Shown: positions 22,590 to 34,125 of the stretch, piece after piece
Layout of the letters: every line of letters begins with the position of its first letter
How positions within the stretch are numbered: position 1 is the stretch's first letter
Assembly (NCBI GenBank): GCA_963556255.1
Contig: OY744615.1
Location: 5,097,123-5,161,122 of the forward strand
DNA: 64,000 nucleotides
Direction: 5' to 3'
Origin: Allolobophora icterica
Lineage: Eukaryota; Annelida; Clitellata; Crassiclitellata; Lumbricidae
Position numbers and translations under genes: made by a program
The notes under the pieces: model-generated
Database searches by the model: none
What the model saw: only the letters and a program-made list of their open reading frames with translations
What the model was told of the DNA's origin: nothing

Positions 22590-23000
22590 ATTGCAATGAG
22601 GCTCTGTGAATCATGACAGCGCATGGCCTGCGATGCCATGTCTACATGACGTGGTAAAAGTGACTACATTAGCCCGTATGTTATACGCGGCCCCGGCATG
22701 GTGGGCCTTCGCGGGTCAACAGGAGCGGGAGAGACTGCAGTCTGTGTTAGACCGTCTGGTGCGTCTGCATTATCTCCTTGCGGATAGCCCACCTTCGAGC
22801 ATTTATGTAGCCTTGCAGAAGGGGGCCTCTTCGCAGCGGTACTGCATGACGAGGGCCATGTGCTGAACCATCATCTCCCACCGCTGAGGCCACAGCACTA
22901 TTCTACGAGGCCAAGACTGCACGACCGATTAATACCTAGAGCGGACAATTTAATGAGGAAAACATTTTTGACAAGAATGCTTTATTTTGTATAAACTGTA
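22590..23000 (+). pseudogene. LINE C-terminus, second lineage (same family as 33571-34125)
   Basis: The frame reads HDVVKVTTLARMLYAAPAWW, AFAGQQERERLQSVLDRLVR, LHYLLADSPP, then after frameshifts ...PRADNLMRKTFLTRML. The nested copy at 34125-33571 has the same order (ARMLYASPAWWGF, RLIRYHYLPDDNP, ADNLMRKTYIIRMLY). This is the post-RT region of a jockey-superfamily-like LINE. Confidence 0.65.
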
Positions 23001-23033
23001 TGTAAACCAAAGTGCGGCATAGGCAGTTGGTAT

Positions 23034-23271
23034 TATTTATTTATTTATTCCTGATATTTCTATAGCGCCTCTCGAAGTCAACTACTACTCAGAGGCGCTC
23101 CCGACTACAGCATTGGTATACTGTGCCGGAATTTTCACGCCGAAGCGCCATGAGCAATTGCGAGTGAAGGACTTGCCCAAGGTCCGTACGCAGCGGCTAG
23201 AGTGGGATTCGAACCTGCAACCCTCCGGTCACAAGGCCCCAAACTTACCACTGAGCCACCACACCCCACGT
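23034..23271 (-). mobile_element. CORE-type SINE, copy 2
   Basis: Full reverse complement of 19346-19582: TTATTTATTTATTCC tail, tagcgcctctcgaagtcaac, GGACTTGCCCAAGGTCC and B box gggattcgaacc, A box ccactgagccacca. It follows directly on the LINE end at 22590-23000. Confidence 0.85.
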
Positions 23272-23689
23272 ATTAATAAAGAATATACTTATATTCTCTT
23301 ATCATAACCTATTGTTGTATTTAACTGACGGCACTTAGAAGTCCTGAAGGGTTAGCAGGAATTTAATATTGACTATTTTATCACCCAGTATCTTAGGAAG
23401 CATTGGCAAATTTCTTATCCCAGATTTGATTGAGGAGAGAGGGAGGACCAGATACAAAGAGGGTAGACTCCTGTAGCATGTACATTCAAGTAAATAATAT
23501 CTGTTTGTCTGTCTTGGGAGCGCTGCCATCGCGGAAAAACATACTGAAATCATGATGACGTCACCAATCAACGACCGTCGTCATCATTATTGAGAGTGGG
23601 GCATGTCATGGATTCGTCTCTGGACTTCATCGACGAGAGCAGCTCAAAAACCGCCAAAGCACCGGAGGGATTGAAGAACGGCAGAAGAC
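23272..23689. other. Noncoding spacer
   Basis: No supported feature; text just before 23690 grades into the minisatellite. Confidence 0.35.
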
Positions 23690-26130
23690 GTCCCAAGTAT
23701 ATCGCGGAGTCAAGCCTTATCTATCTTCAGGCCATTGCTGCCTCAGCCTCCCAAGTATATCGTGAGGAGTCAAGCCTTGTCCATCTTCTTGCCTTATCTG
23801 GCTCAGTCTCCTCAAGCCCAGTTCGTATTTGTACCAAAGCTGCCTCAGCCTTGTCCTGCTTTGTTCTTCTTCGCAATGAGGCTGCATCAGCCTTGCCTGG
23901 CCATGTCTGCCTTCGTGCCATTGCTGCCTCAGCCTCGTCGATGGTTCAGCACATGGCCCTTCGTTGCAATGAGGCTCAGCCTGGCCCAGCGTTGTCTGTC
24001 ATCGTGCCATTGCTGCCTCACCCTCGTCTTGCCTAGTCCTTCATTGCAATGAGGCTCAGCCTGGCCCAGCATTGTCTGTCATCGTGCCATTGCTGCCTCA
24101 GCCTCGTCTTGCCTAGTCCTTCATTGCAATGAGGCTCAGCTTGGCCCAGCGTTGTCTGTCATCGTGCCATTGCTGCCTTAGCTTCGTCTTGCCTAGTCCT
24201 TCATTGCAATTAGGCTCAGCTTGGCCCAGCATTGTCTGTCATCGTGCCATTGCTGCCTCAGCCTCGTCTTGCCTAGTCCTTCATTGCAATGAGGCTCAGC
24301 TTGGCCCAGCGTTGTCTGTCATCGTGCCATTGCTGCCTCAGCCTCGTCGATGGTTCAGCACATGGCCCTTCATTGCAATGAGGCTCAGCCTGGTCCAGCG
24401 TTCTCTGTCATCGTGCCATTGCTGCCTCACCCTCGTCTTGCCTAGTCCTTCATTGCAATGAGGCTCAGCTTGGCCCAGCGTTGTCTGTCATCGTGCCATT
24501 GCTGCCTCAGCCTCGTCTTGCCTAGTCCTTCATTGCAATGAGGCTCAGCCTGGTCCAGCGTTCTCTGTCATCGTGTCATTGCTGCCTCACCCTCGTCTTG
24601 CCTAGTCCTTCATTGCAAAGAGGCTCAGCTTGGCCCAGCGTTGTCTGTCTTCGTGCCATTGCTGCCTCAGCCTCGTCTTGCCTAGTCCTTCATTGCAATG
24701 AGGCTCAGCTTGGCCCAACGTTGTCTGTCATCGTGCCATTGCTGCCTCAGCCTCGTCGATGGTTCAGCACATGGCCCTTCATTGCAATGAGGCTCAGCTT
24801 GGCCCAGCGTTGTCTGTCATCGTGCCATTGCTGCCTCAGCCTCGTCGATGGTTCAGCACATGGCCCTTCATTGCAATGAGGCTCAGCCTGGTCCAGCGTT
24901 CTCTGTCATCGTGCCATTGCTGCCTCACCCTCGTCTTGCCTAGTCCTTCATTGCGATGAGGCTCAGCTTGGCCCAGCGTTGTTTGTCATCGTGCCATTGC
25001 TGCCTCAGCCTCGTCTTGCCTAGTCCTTCATTGCAATGAGGCTCAGCTTGGCCCAGCGTTGTCTGTCATCGTGCCATTGCTGCCTCAGCCTCGTCGATGG
25101 TTCAGCACATGGCCTTCATTGCAATGAGGCTCAGCCTGGCCCATCGTTGCCTGTCATCGTGCCATTGCTGCCTCAGCCTCGTCTTGCCGTCCTTCATTGC
25201 AATGAGGCTCAGCCTGGCCCAGCGTTGTCTGTCATCGTGCCATTGCTGCCTCAGCCTCGTCGATGGTTCAGCACATGGCCCTTCATTGCAATGAGGCTCA
25301 GCCTGGCCCAGCGTTGTCTGTCATCGTGCCATTGCTGCCTCAGCCTTGTCCTTCTTCATGCCGTTGCAGCCCCAGTATCATCCGTTTTTGCACTGAAGCT
25401 GCCTCAGTCACACGAAGCCTTGTCCGTCATTGTGCCATTGATGCCTCAGCCTAACCTGCCTCATTCGTCTTCATGTTGAGGCTGCCTCAGTCTGGCGTCC
25501 TCTTTTTGGGCTCTAACGGACACCCTGGGTGAGGCTACCTTCTACCTGGAACAGCGTTTTCTGTCTTCAAGCCGTTGCAGCCTTAGTCTTGCTCATCTAC
25601 ACCATTGATCCAACCTCATCCATCTTAGTGTCTTGGCTACCTCAGCCCCATTCTGCCTCGTCCGTTTTCGAGTTGAGGCTGCCTCAGCCTGGCCCTAGCC
25701 TCATCCGTCATTGTACCGATGCTGCCCCAGCCTAGTCCTGCCTTGTTCGTCTTCACGTTGAGGCTGCCTCAGCCGTTTTAGCCTTGAGGCTCCCTCAGCT
25801 TATCCCAGCCTTGTCCGTCTTCGTTCCATTGCTTTCTCAGCCTCGTAAGCCTTAGCGCTTAGGCTGCCTAAGCCTTAGCGCTTAGGCTGCCTAAGCCTGC
25901 TGCATCAGTCTTCTCGCTGAGGCTACCTTCAGCCAGGCCCAGCCTCGGCCGTCTTCGTGCCATTGCTATCCAGCCTCGTACTGCCTCATCCATTCTCGCA
26001 TTGAGGCTGCCTCAGCCTGGTCCAGCCTTGTACATTTTCGTGCCGCTGCTGAACTCAGTATTGTCCTGCCTCGACCATCTTCGTACTGAAGTTGCCTCAG
26101 CCTCCTCCTGCCTTGTCCGTCTTCACCCTG
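23690..26130. repeat. 2.4-kb minisatellite with 80- and 89-bp units
   Basis: The core (about 23925-25350) consists of nearly identical units starting CATTGCAATGAGGCTCAGC. One type ends CTCGTCTTGCCTAGTCCTT (80 bp); the other replaces that with CGATGGTTCAGCACATGGCC (about 89 bp); they alternate irregularly. Flanks 23690-23925 and 25350-26130 are diverged GAGGCTGCCTCAGCC-based relatives. Long open frames on both strands (up to 148 codons plus, 65 minus) come from stop-poor units, and frames rotate because 80 is not divisible by three. I do not call a gene. Confidence 0.9.
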
Positions 26131-26555
26131 AACTATTGCCATCGGCTGATTCCTTGTCGCCATCTGTTAATTGTTTTACGTTAGACATGAGTGGCACGAT
26201 ACATACAACTAAATGAACTCAAAAGGACAATGACAGCCTGTAGTCCTACCTTAGGCCAATATTTGTTTTCACAAGTGGAATGAATGTATCAAACTTTCTC
26301 TTGTATGTGGATCTGAAGTCAAACACATGCAACTCATTAAGACAATACAGTAATTAGGCTTATGTAAGTTAACTCAGTGAAGTCACTAATAATTAACACA
26401 TAATGTTAAGCGAAGGTGGCACTAGTTCTTTCCCTTAGGTCCTAAGTTATTGGATAACCAATCTCGAAAAGAATGCTTAGCTATCTTGGCCCAATCATCT
26501 CATCCATCATTAACCTCTCTCTCGGAAGGCTGCTTCCACACCAGTGTCACTCATG
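26131..26555. other. Noncoding spacer
   Basis: Nothing recognisable between the minisatellite and the next SINE. Confidence 0.35.
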
Positions 26556-26798
26556 GGGCGTGGTGGTGGCTCAGTGGTAAGTTCGGCGCCTTGTGACCAG
26601 AGGGTTGCAGGTTCGAATCCCACTCCAGCCGCTGCGTACGGACCTTGGGCAAGTCCTTCACTCACGATTGCTCGTGGTGCTTCGGCGTGAAAACTCCGAC
26701 ACAGTATCAATGCTGTAGTCGGGAGCGCCTCTGTGTAGTAGTAGACTTGAGGAGGCACTATAGAAATATCCTAAATAAATAAATAAAATAAATAAATG
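26556..26798 (+). mobile_element. CORE-type SINE, copy 3
   Basis: Same layout as copies 1 and 2: GTGGCTCAGTGGTAAG, GGTTCGAATCC, GACCTTGGGCAAGTCC, cggga gcgcctctgtg and a (AAAT)n tail. A GTG duplication precedes the A box and the tail region has small deletions, so it is a separate insertion. Confidence 0.85.
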
Positions 26799-26849
26799 CC
26801 ATGGTTACTATTCGTTCATTCATTCATTCAGAGTAGATATAAAATGGGT

Positions 26850-27060
26850 CCAACGTGGCCATTGGGACTTAGTTACAGATTAAATTCCCAGCATCTGTGC
26901 ACACGTGGAAGGTTAGCCTGGTGGGTGAATTTGCCGATCACCGATGAGGAGCCACGAGAGGTTACCTTTCTGTTCCAGCGCCTTTCCATCTGTATTCAGC
27001 GCTATAATGCCATTGCTTTTCGTGCTTTACCCTATGCCACGGGCAGAAAAAAAATAATCT
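26850..27060 (+). pseudogene. LINE-like element K, isolated C-terminal piece
   Basis: Contains TDEEPREVTFLFQRLSICIQ then RYNAIAFRALP. The same block closes the longer copy at 28158-28840 (DNRETTFLFQRLSMAIQRFN then SVAL). It is a second truncated copy placed just upstream. Confidence 0.55.
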
Positions 27061-27084
27061 CTCCATATTGGTTATCTTGATAAC

Positions 27085-27840
27085 TTGACCTTGGGTCCAG
27101 GCCAGGCCAAGGTGGCTTTGGATGCCCAGGCCATTATCAGAGAGGCAGGTAAAATGGGTCTGACAATGTTGCAAAATGTGAGATCATAAACACCCACAAA
27201 GTTGACCTGGCGCCACCCCTGGACAGTTTCACCATTACACCCTCTTGTGATGCATTCCTCCTTGGGGCACCTCTCTCGGCTGGTGGAGCTCTTGATGCTG
27301 CCCTTTAGATGCGCTTTCTCTTGAAATTTCTCGATTGTCTTCAATAGCTAAACACGATGCCATAATCTTATTCCACAGCTCTCTCAGTTCACCTATTTTG
27401 CTTCATACCCTTCACTTAATCTGGCCATTGCTGATAGCAACTGAGTTCAAGCCACACTACCTGTTAGAAATGGAGGTCTTGGCATCTGTCGTGTGTCCTT
27501 GCTGGCATTACCCGCCTTTCTAGCTTCCGCCGCAGGCACCGCAGCCTTGCAAGCCTCCATTTTTGTCCAACTCTGATGTGCCCCTAGATCATGCTCTCGC
27601 AATGGCCCAGGAACGGTGGCTAACTGAATCGGGTGCTCCACTCCCTGATGAAACCCTCTCCCATAAGCAGTGTGCCTGGGACCACCCTCTCATTGTGAAA
27701 GACTTGGCAGCTTTAGAGGCCTCGATAACAACGGATTACCACCAGGCCAGGCTGAGGGCAGTCGCCTCACCGCATGCAGGTGATTGGCTTCTAGCGCTCC
27801 CCATAAGTACTTGTGGACTGAGGCTAAATGATGAGGCTGT
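27085..27840 (+). pseudogene. LINE-like element K, post-RT region
   Basis: Frameshifted text includes a KCEI.NTHKVDLAPP block, a LLGAPLSAGGALDAAL block, a LSSIAKHDAIILFHSSLS stretch, then in one frame LDHALAMAQERWLTESGAPL, AALEASITTDYHQARLRAVA, GDWLLALPISTCGLRLNDEA. This order (LG.PL...A....L..., then ...GAWL.A.P....GL.L.D.A.R) is known from retroelements widespread in molluscs, ticks and cnidarians. Interrupted by the SINE at 27842-28157. Confidence 0.55.
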
Positions 27841-27841
27841 C

Positions 27842-28157
27842 CGTATAATAATAATAATGATAATAATAATAGTATGGGGGGTCCATAGAGTAGTGGTAAC
27901 ATCACTGGCGTGAAGTGCAAGAGGTAGCGGGATCGCTTCCCAAAGCCTCCCCAAATTTAGGTCCACTCAGCCTTTCATTCGCGAGATGGCGCGTTGTTAA
28001 AATGAGATGTAGAACGTGATGGGCGCCTTGCATGGCTGCCGTGCACAGTTAAATTCGACTCCTGTAATAACTTGTGATCATCCGTTCATACTGATTTGTA
28101 ATCATACTGTGTTGTTGTCAGTTTGAAGATATTAAACGAAGATTATTATTATTATAA
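27842..28157 (+). mobile_element. tRNA-derived SINE, second family (fullest copy)
   Basis: Starts after an ATA-rich run. A box atagagtagtggtaacatc, B-box-like gggatcgcttccc, block ACTGGCGTGAAGTG, then a long body to a (ATT)n tail. The flanking protein reads ...LNDEAVRI before and AAGLRLG after, so the insertion is inside element K. Confidence 0.65.
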
Positions 28158-28840
28158 TTATTGCAGCAGGACTGCGCCTCGGGGCCGACTTATGTGCTCC
28201 TCACCAATGACCCTGCGGAGTGACGGTCAAAAAGGATGGCTCGCATAGGATGTTATGTAGCCTTGGGTAGAAAAACATCCAAATATACTGCCATTTTGTC
28301 ATCGTATTGCTTTGTTCCCTTACTGCCAGACATGCTCTACTAAACGACATCATTTGGCGTGGCCTCATCAAAGCTGGCTTTCCAGCCACAAAGGAGCCTA
28401 CTGGACTCGTCAGGTCTGATGGGAGACGTCCTGATGGTGTGACTTATTCCACGGGAGGGTGGCAAATGCCTTGCCTGGGATGCCATGGTTATTGACACCC
28501 TGGCAGAATCATACCGCACCAGATCAGCTGAGGTTGCAGGTGCTGCTGCCGAGATAGCAGCAGATAGAAAAACATCCAAATATACTGCCATGTTGTCATC
28601 GTATTGCTTTGTGCCCTTGGCCTTTGAAACTCTGCGTCCAATAAACCAAGAAGGCCTCGCATTGATCAACCTCCTCGGCTACTGCCTGGCCCAAATATCA
28701 GGAGACAACAGAGAGACTACTTTTCTTTTTCAGCGCTTATCTATGGCAATCCAACGCTTCAATTCAGTCGCTTTGGTAGCACCTTCTGCACTGGTAAAAC
28801 CATCTGTGAAGACTAGCCATTCCAGAACAATGCCCCCTTA
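28158..28840 (+). pseudogene. LINE-like element K, C-terminal domain
   Basis: GLRLGADLCAPHQ resumes the frame. Then a HALLNDIIWRGLIKAGFPAT segment, KEPTGLVRSDGRRPDGVTYS, VIDTLAESYRTRSAEVAGAA, RKTSKYTAMLSSYCFVPLAF, ETLRPINQEG and FLFQRLSMAIQRFNSVAL. The GRRPDG...W...DTLA core is conserved in this family; I cannot say whether it is an endonuclease. A 54-bp block (28268-28321) duplicates 28565-28618 with two mismatches and breaks the order of the domain. Confidence 0.6.
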
Positions 28841-28859
28841 ATTTTTGAACTCCCGAGGG

Positions 28860-30172
28860 ATTATATGCACCTCAGGGAAAAAATAATATTAACACTGCAT
28901 GTGAATTCCAATAACCTGCTCCCGGTAAATCAGTCAGGCTTTAGGAAAAAACCATTTTACTTGGTTCACCTACTTTGGGATATTATGCCGCCATGAATAG
29001 TTATGCTTCTGGCTCTGTTTGATGTCAGTGCAGCCTTTGACACAGTCAATCACGACATTGTAATCCATTGTCTGTTAGTTTCTTTTGGCATTTCTGGTAA
29101 ACTGCTTGACTGGCTTCGCTTTTTGAATGAGCACATGTCCTGCACTGTCGCTGGGTCCACCCGACCTCATTCGGTTGCCACTCCTTTTGGTCTGCCACAG
29201 GGCTCTGTTCTCGGCCCGTTGCTGTATATTTTGTACACTACTGATATTGCAACTGTCCCTGCCTCCTGTGGTGCTCTGAGTCAGTTCTACGTTGATATGC
29301 TTATATGCATTGTCCAGCATCTAATACTCTGACTGCAGAAGTCACAATGCAGTGGCCTAAAGAGGCACTTGGCAATCATCCAATCATCTGTGCTTCAATG
29401 CATCCAATGTGATGAAATTTATATGGTTGGGAAGCAGTTGAGAAAAACAGATTTGTAGGTTATATCTGTTGAGTTCCCTTACTTTGTCTTCTCAACATCA
29501 CAATCTTGGGGTTGTTCTTGATCAGAAGCTGACCCTTTCTGAACACCTAAATCTCTTATGCCGTGTTTGTTTTTCTCAGTTGCAGCAATTGCGGGTCATT
29601 CCCCGTTCACTCTCACCTAATGCCCTTGTTCATGCGGTTGTAGTAGGATTGACTACTACAGTGCCATCTATGTTGGCTTCCCTTGAGGTGCATTGGGCAG
29701 CTTTAGCACATGCTAGGCTCGTTGGTGGTATTCAAAATATGACAATGGAGACATTGGAGATGCGTTATATGTGTGATGTGCTCTATTGGCTGCCTGTTTC
29801 CCAGCACATCGAATACAGGATTTCGGCCTGGGTCTGACAGTGCCAGCTAGGAAATGCCCCTGTTTAGTTGCAGGAGCTTTGTTGCCCACCTCAGGTTTGG
29901 CTGGTGGCGGAAATCTTCGTTCTGCATCTCAAAGTGAACTAGCTACTGCCTTTGCTCACACTTAAAAGATGCAATGTCATGCGTTTTCAGTGGTTGGGCC
30001 CACCATGTGGAATAACCTCCCCTCAGATCTGCATACTCTTTTAACTAGGGAATCTGCATACACCTTTTACAAGCATCTAAAACTGTTCTTAATAGCTGAA
30101 GTTGGGCTGGGAGCATCTCTGAGTAGGTATTTTGGAGGGGAGCTATACAAGTCCTCTGAATGAATGAATGAA
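28860..30172 (+). pseudogene. LINE E, RT to 3' end (CR1/L2-like)
   Basis: NQSGFRKKPFYLVHLL (28930), then LLALFDVSAAFDTVNHDIV (catalytic D, about 29010-29060), FGLPQGSVLGPLLYILYTTD (29190-29245). The YADD box is FYVDML (A,D changed), so it is inactive. After frameshifts: LTLSSQHHNLGVVLDQKLTL, FSQLQQLRVIPRSLS, DVLYWLPVSQHIEYRISAWV, a VVGPTMWNNLPSDL block and a 3' UTR ctgggagcatctctgagtag ending in GAATGAATGAATGAA. Its 3' end resembles the SINE tail. Confidence 0.75.
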
Positions 30173-30269
30173 CATTGGTACCTGAGGCAACTTTTACCAA
30201 AGGCATCTCTTGAACCCAATACAACCCACCCTGATGTGCTTTTATCTTAGGTGTACCAAATCTATCTAT

Positions 30270-30745
30270 AAGAAACTTACATAGCGCCCCTCAGTGGCAC
30301 TCCCGACCCAGGCCCAGTCAAAAAGAAAGGTCTTAAGAAGGTCGTAGAAAGTACCTGAGATGTCCCTAGGGAGGAAGCAAAGTGAAAGAGGGAGGTCATT
30401 CCAGATGGTAGGACCCACCACGGAGAATGCCTTATGCTGCACCATAGCAGTACCAGCATAGGGGACAACAAAATCCCGAGTGCAAGACATGGTGCCCTGC
30501 ACAAGCGGAAGTTAAAGTAAAGAGCTTGCAGAGGTAGGCTGGGGCCCGTCGTAGGACACAATGCCACACCATGGTGGAGACCCTGTAATGATGCGATGCC
30601 GGACAGGAAGCCAATGGAGGACGTCTCGGAATTGGCCAAACCTGGAGATACCGCCAACCAAGTGTGTAGCTGACTGCAGAACTCTCTCTAAACGAGCAAG
30701 GCGAGTCAGAGAAGTCCAACAAAGAGAGAGGAGCAATAATCACAT
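30270..30745 (-). pseudogene. LINE F, 3' end, convergent with LINE E
   Basis: Minus: LARLERVLQSATHLVGGISR, FGQFRDVLHWLPVRHRI, GTMSCTRDFVVPYAGTA, FSVVGPTIWNDLPLSLC and SGTFYDLLKTFLFDWAWVGS, then a stop. This matches the CR1/L2 connection-to-C-terminus order. Confidence 0.7.
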
Positions 30746-31504
30746 ATCACATTGCCAATGTGATAGGCAACTTTAACTGGTCATGTAGCAAACAGTTTGC
30801 TCAAGCCATTGGATATTGGACTGTCAGTATCCACGACCCATCCATTTGTTTTGTGCCCAGCCTCGTGGGAGGGCTCAGCTGGACCTCAAACTGAGCTGTG
30901 CCTTTTGACATAAGGAGGGAACTGGGGCTGAGAGGGCTAATGGTGTCACTCCTGGGTTTGCTGCTCTCAAAGCCCAAGATTCATCTACTCAAGAGGCTGG
31001 CCAAATACTTTGATAAACTGCAGGCATGAATAGATTAAGATAAAAAAGTATGATACTTCCTTTATGAACTTTAAACTAAAGGTAATAGCCAAATGACTGA
31101 AATTAAAGTCCAATTAATCGGCAAAACTTAAAATCAAAATAACTCTTCACCTTACTTCCAGTTCAGCTCTGTCACTCACACTGAATGCCCACAAAATATA
31201 AGTTAAATCTAAAATCTAGCAACATAACACAAAAACTTCCATGCCAAAATTATCAATCAATATGACAACCAATTTGATAAGGACAAGAGTCCTTTTGATT
31301 TGCACTTCTTGCCCTTTGGCAAGCTGGCAATGGATGAATACCAAGGACCTGGATTGTGCATTGCAGGACTTGCCATATTCTTCCCAACCTGTACCAAATT
31401 ATACTGTTTGGTGACAAGCTCACACTCGCAATATTGGAGTGTGAGCAAGAAGGTGCTATGAAGGTGCTTTGTGCAACATGATCAACCATGTTGCATAAAT
31501 GACT
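30746..31504. other. Spacer with weak repeat similarity
   Basis: 31305-31450 resembles 48520-48700 (gcaatggatgaataccaagg vs ggaaatggatcaagcccaag; both continue with a GTCCAGTGCATTRCAGGACT-like block), an old shared repeat. A possible small exon lies at 31156-31180. Confidence 0.4.
31156..31180 (-). CDS. Possible 25-nt exon of the host gene (weak)
   Basis: Minus: gcattcag acceptor, 25 nt, then gtaagg donor. Entering with one base, it completes the glycine codon left open by the exon at 37549-37666 and reads VSDRAELE with no stop. Both splice sites are good, but so short an exon can occur by chance. Confidence 0.2.
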
Positions 31505-33570
31505 AGTGACTCATCATCATCATCATCAGTGGCATGCCCCACTCCAGAGCGTGGCCGTTTCCACAATTCACTGCCAACCACTACGATTCTGCGAGCGACT
31601 CCAGGCAGTGTTAAGTCCAAAGCCCAGCGGTCGCAGGTCTGCACCAACCGACCGGGTCCATGTGTGTCTCGGTCGTCCAACCGGTCTTTTCCAGGTCTTT
31701 GGAGGGCCGTGGATCATGGCGCGCAGAGCTCTCGCGTGATCCTGGCGTTCTTCACTTCGCGCATAGTGACCGAACATCCGGAGTCTCCTTGCTTGTATCA
31801 TCTCCGAGATTGGCTGCTGTCCTGTACGTGTGTATATTTCTGTGTTGGTTATATGTGCAGTGTACGGTATTCGCAAGATTCGCCGTAGACACCATTGTTG
31901 GAAGGTGCTTAGTTTCCTCTCGAGGGTCACTGTGAGTGTCCAGCTTTCGGCTCCGTACAGAAGAACTGGTAGTATGTAGGCCGTAAACAAACGAATTTGG
32001 TATGTAGTCGTATGCTTGTTTTCCAGATACCCCGATCAAGGCTGATCATACAGTCACGAGCTATTCCCGTTCGGTGCCTGACCTCAGGTTCGCTGCTGCC
32101 GTCCGGTGCAATATTCGATCCAAGATAGATGAACCCTTCAACTCACTCTACCATGTTTCCCTCTACCTGTATGTGGTCCATTATTGGAGGAGGCACTACT
32201 GTTGTCTGAATCTTGGTTTTGGTCCAGTTGACCTCAAGCCCAAACTGGTGAGCTTCTCTGTCTAGTATCTCCAGCGACTGGATCAAAGTCTCCAGGGCCT
32301 CACTAAGAAGCGCCACGTCATCGGCAAAGTCCAGGTCAGAGAACAACTCATGGCCAATACCTGCACACAGTTGTCCTTCATCAGCGGTCCGCTTCATGAT
32401 CTGGTCCATCGGTGTCAAGAACAGATCAGGGGCAAGTTTACAGCCCTGTCGGACACCACTCTCCACACTAAACCATCCAGATACCACTCCATCCATATGT
32501 ACGGCACTGGTAGTGTTGGTGCACAGTTCTCTGATTAGGTCCACAATCAGCTGCGGTATTCTGAGTAAAGTGAGCACGCTCCAGAGAGCCGGGCGAGCAA
32601 CAGAGTAGAACACTGCTTTTAGATCAACATACACGATCCACAATGGTTGCCTGAACTCTCTTCTCAGTTGAATCAAGCTGTTTAGTGTGAAGATACAGTA
32701 AACTGTGGATCTTCCAGAGGTATAGCCGCTCTGCTCCAGCCGTCAGTGTTTGATCAGGTGGTCCTTAATTCTAGCCAGGACTACTCCCGCAAAAACCTTC
32801 CGGGGCACTGATAGGAGGGTAATGCCACGATAGTTCTTGCAGTCGAGGCGACTGCCCTTACCCTTGTAGAATGGAAGGATAATGCCCCTTGTCCAGTCTG
32901 CCGGCACAGAGACAGCATTCCAGACACTCTGAAAGACATGTGTGAGCCACAGGTGGCCCAACTATCCTCCTGCCTTGAGCAACTCGGCTGTTATGCCAGA
33001 GATTTCCGGGGCTTTGCCACTCTTGAGTTTGTTAATTATTGTTGCTACCTCGTGCTCTGTTGGAGGGGAGCAGTTGATTGGTTGATCTGGAATTATTTGG
33101 GTATGTTGTCTAGGTTCTACCAGGATGGTCAATGGAGGACGGTTCAGAAGGTTGGTATAATACTCCTTCCATCTCTCAATCTTCTGGCCCTTGGCGCCTA
33201 GCAGCCACCCTTCATTGTCTCTGATGGGGCTCGAGACTCGTGGCATAGCACAGCGCAACTTCCGGAAGATGGAAAAGGCATCCTTGAGTTGACCCTTGCA
33301 AAGGGTAGTTTCAGCTTCTGTGGCAAAATCATCCGCCCACTGTTGGCGATCAAGCCTCAAGGAGGTTCTGGCCTCCTTTTGTAGGTGTTTGTATTCATCT
33401 GGTTTCTTGTCCAGTCTGGCTCGGCGCTTCCTCTTGACCAGTTCTCAAGAGTCGGAGCTGATCCATTCCTTCCTGGCTGATGTTACTGTGCCCATGTGCA
33501 TCCTGGCAGCCGCTGTAAAGTTGTTGCGAAAGGACTCCCAACTACTGTCCGTCGGTGCCAGGTTTGCAAA
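31505..33570 (-). pseudogene. RTE-like LINE (31.5-37.4 kb), RT and C-terminal part
   Basis: From 33570 down: KEWISSDSWELVKRKRRARL, a LRCAMPRVSSPIRDNEGWLL block, KLKSGKAPEISGITAELLKA, TRGIILPFYKGKGSRLDCKN, LWIVYVDLKAVFYSVARPAL (FDSV replaced by FYSV), SGVRQGCKLAPDLFLTPMDQ, LDFADDVALLSEALETL (FADD intact, about 32345), FGLEVNWTKTKIQ, LLYGAESWTLTVTLERKLST, FGHYARSEERQDHARAL and KRPVGRPRHTW. It ends in a (GAT)n tail at 31510-31530. Several frameshifts; the nested pieces at 33571-34125 and 34536-36445 interrupt it. Confidence 0.85.
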
Positions 33571-34125
33571 TAAGATAAGATAAGATAAGATAAGATAAGA
33601 ATATTCTTTATTAAACCAATTGCTACCTGCATTTTGGTGTACAACCGCTAATCGTATACATATTTTTCTGCTACCAACATATATTTATATAAACACAGAC
33701 AGACATATATGCATTAGGGCTTATATATGTTCCCATATAACATTCTAATAATATAAGTTTTCCTCATCAAGTTATCGGCAGGTGGGATAACACGATCGTG
33801 GGCCCTCGTTCTCATATGGTAGACGGAGGGCTTAATCGGCAGGAGCAGGTCATGCAAAATGTGGCCCTCATCCACCAAGATTGCTGAGAAGAGGGAAGAG
33901 TCAGTTCTGAGACATAGTTGCTCAAAAGTAGGATTATCATCCGGAAGGTAATGGTAGCGGATGAGGCGACGCACAATAGCCTCAAAACGGTCTCGTTCGC
34001 TTCGATTCGTAAAGCCCCACCAAGCAGGAGAGGCATAGAGCATCCTAGCCAAGGTTGTGGCACGCACAACATCATGAAGTGGTGACTCACGCAGGCCAAG
34101 GGCTGTTGCCAATGTCATCTGCAAA
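33571..34125 (-). mobile_element. Younger LINE inserted in the RTE-like LINE
   Basis: A 5'-truncated minus-strand LINE end: VRATTLARMLYASPAWWGF, FEAIVRRLIRYHYLPDDNPT, LVDEGHILHDLLLPIKPSVY, ADNLMRKTYIIRMLYGNIYK, stop, then an AT-rich UTR and a (TTATC)n tail (GATAA run at 33571-33598 on plus). TGCAAA flanks both sides (33565-33570; 34120-34125). Removing the insert joins the outer LINE in frame. Same family as 22590-23000. Confidence 0.8.

Noticed and set aside
23590..25479. Up to 148-codon frames in the minisatellite
   Set aside because: Frames rotate from unit to unit and occur on both strands; no conserved domain.
23690..26130. CRISPR-like array
   Set aside because: Units are contiguous tandem repeats with no unique spacers, in animal DNA.
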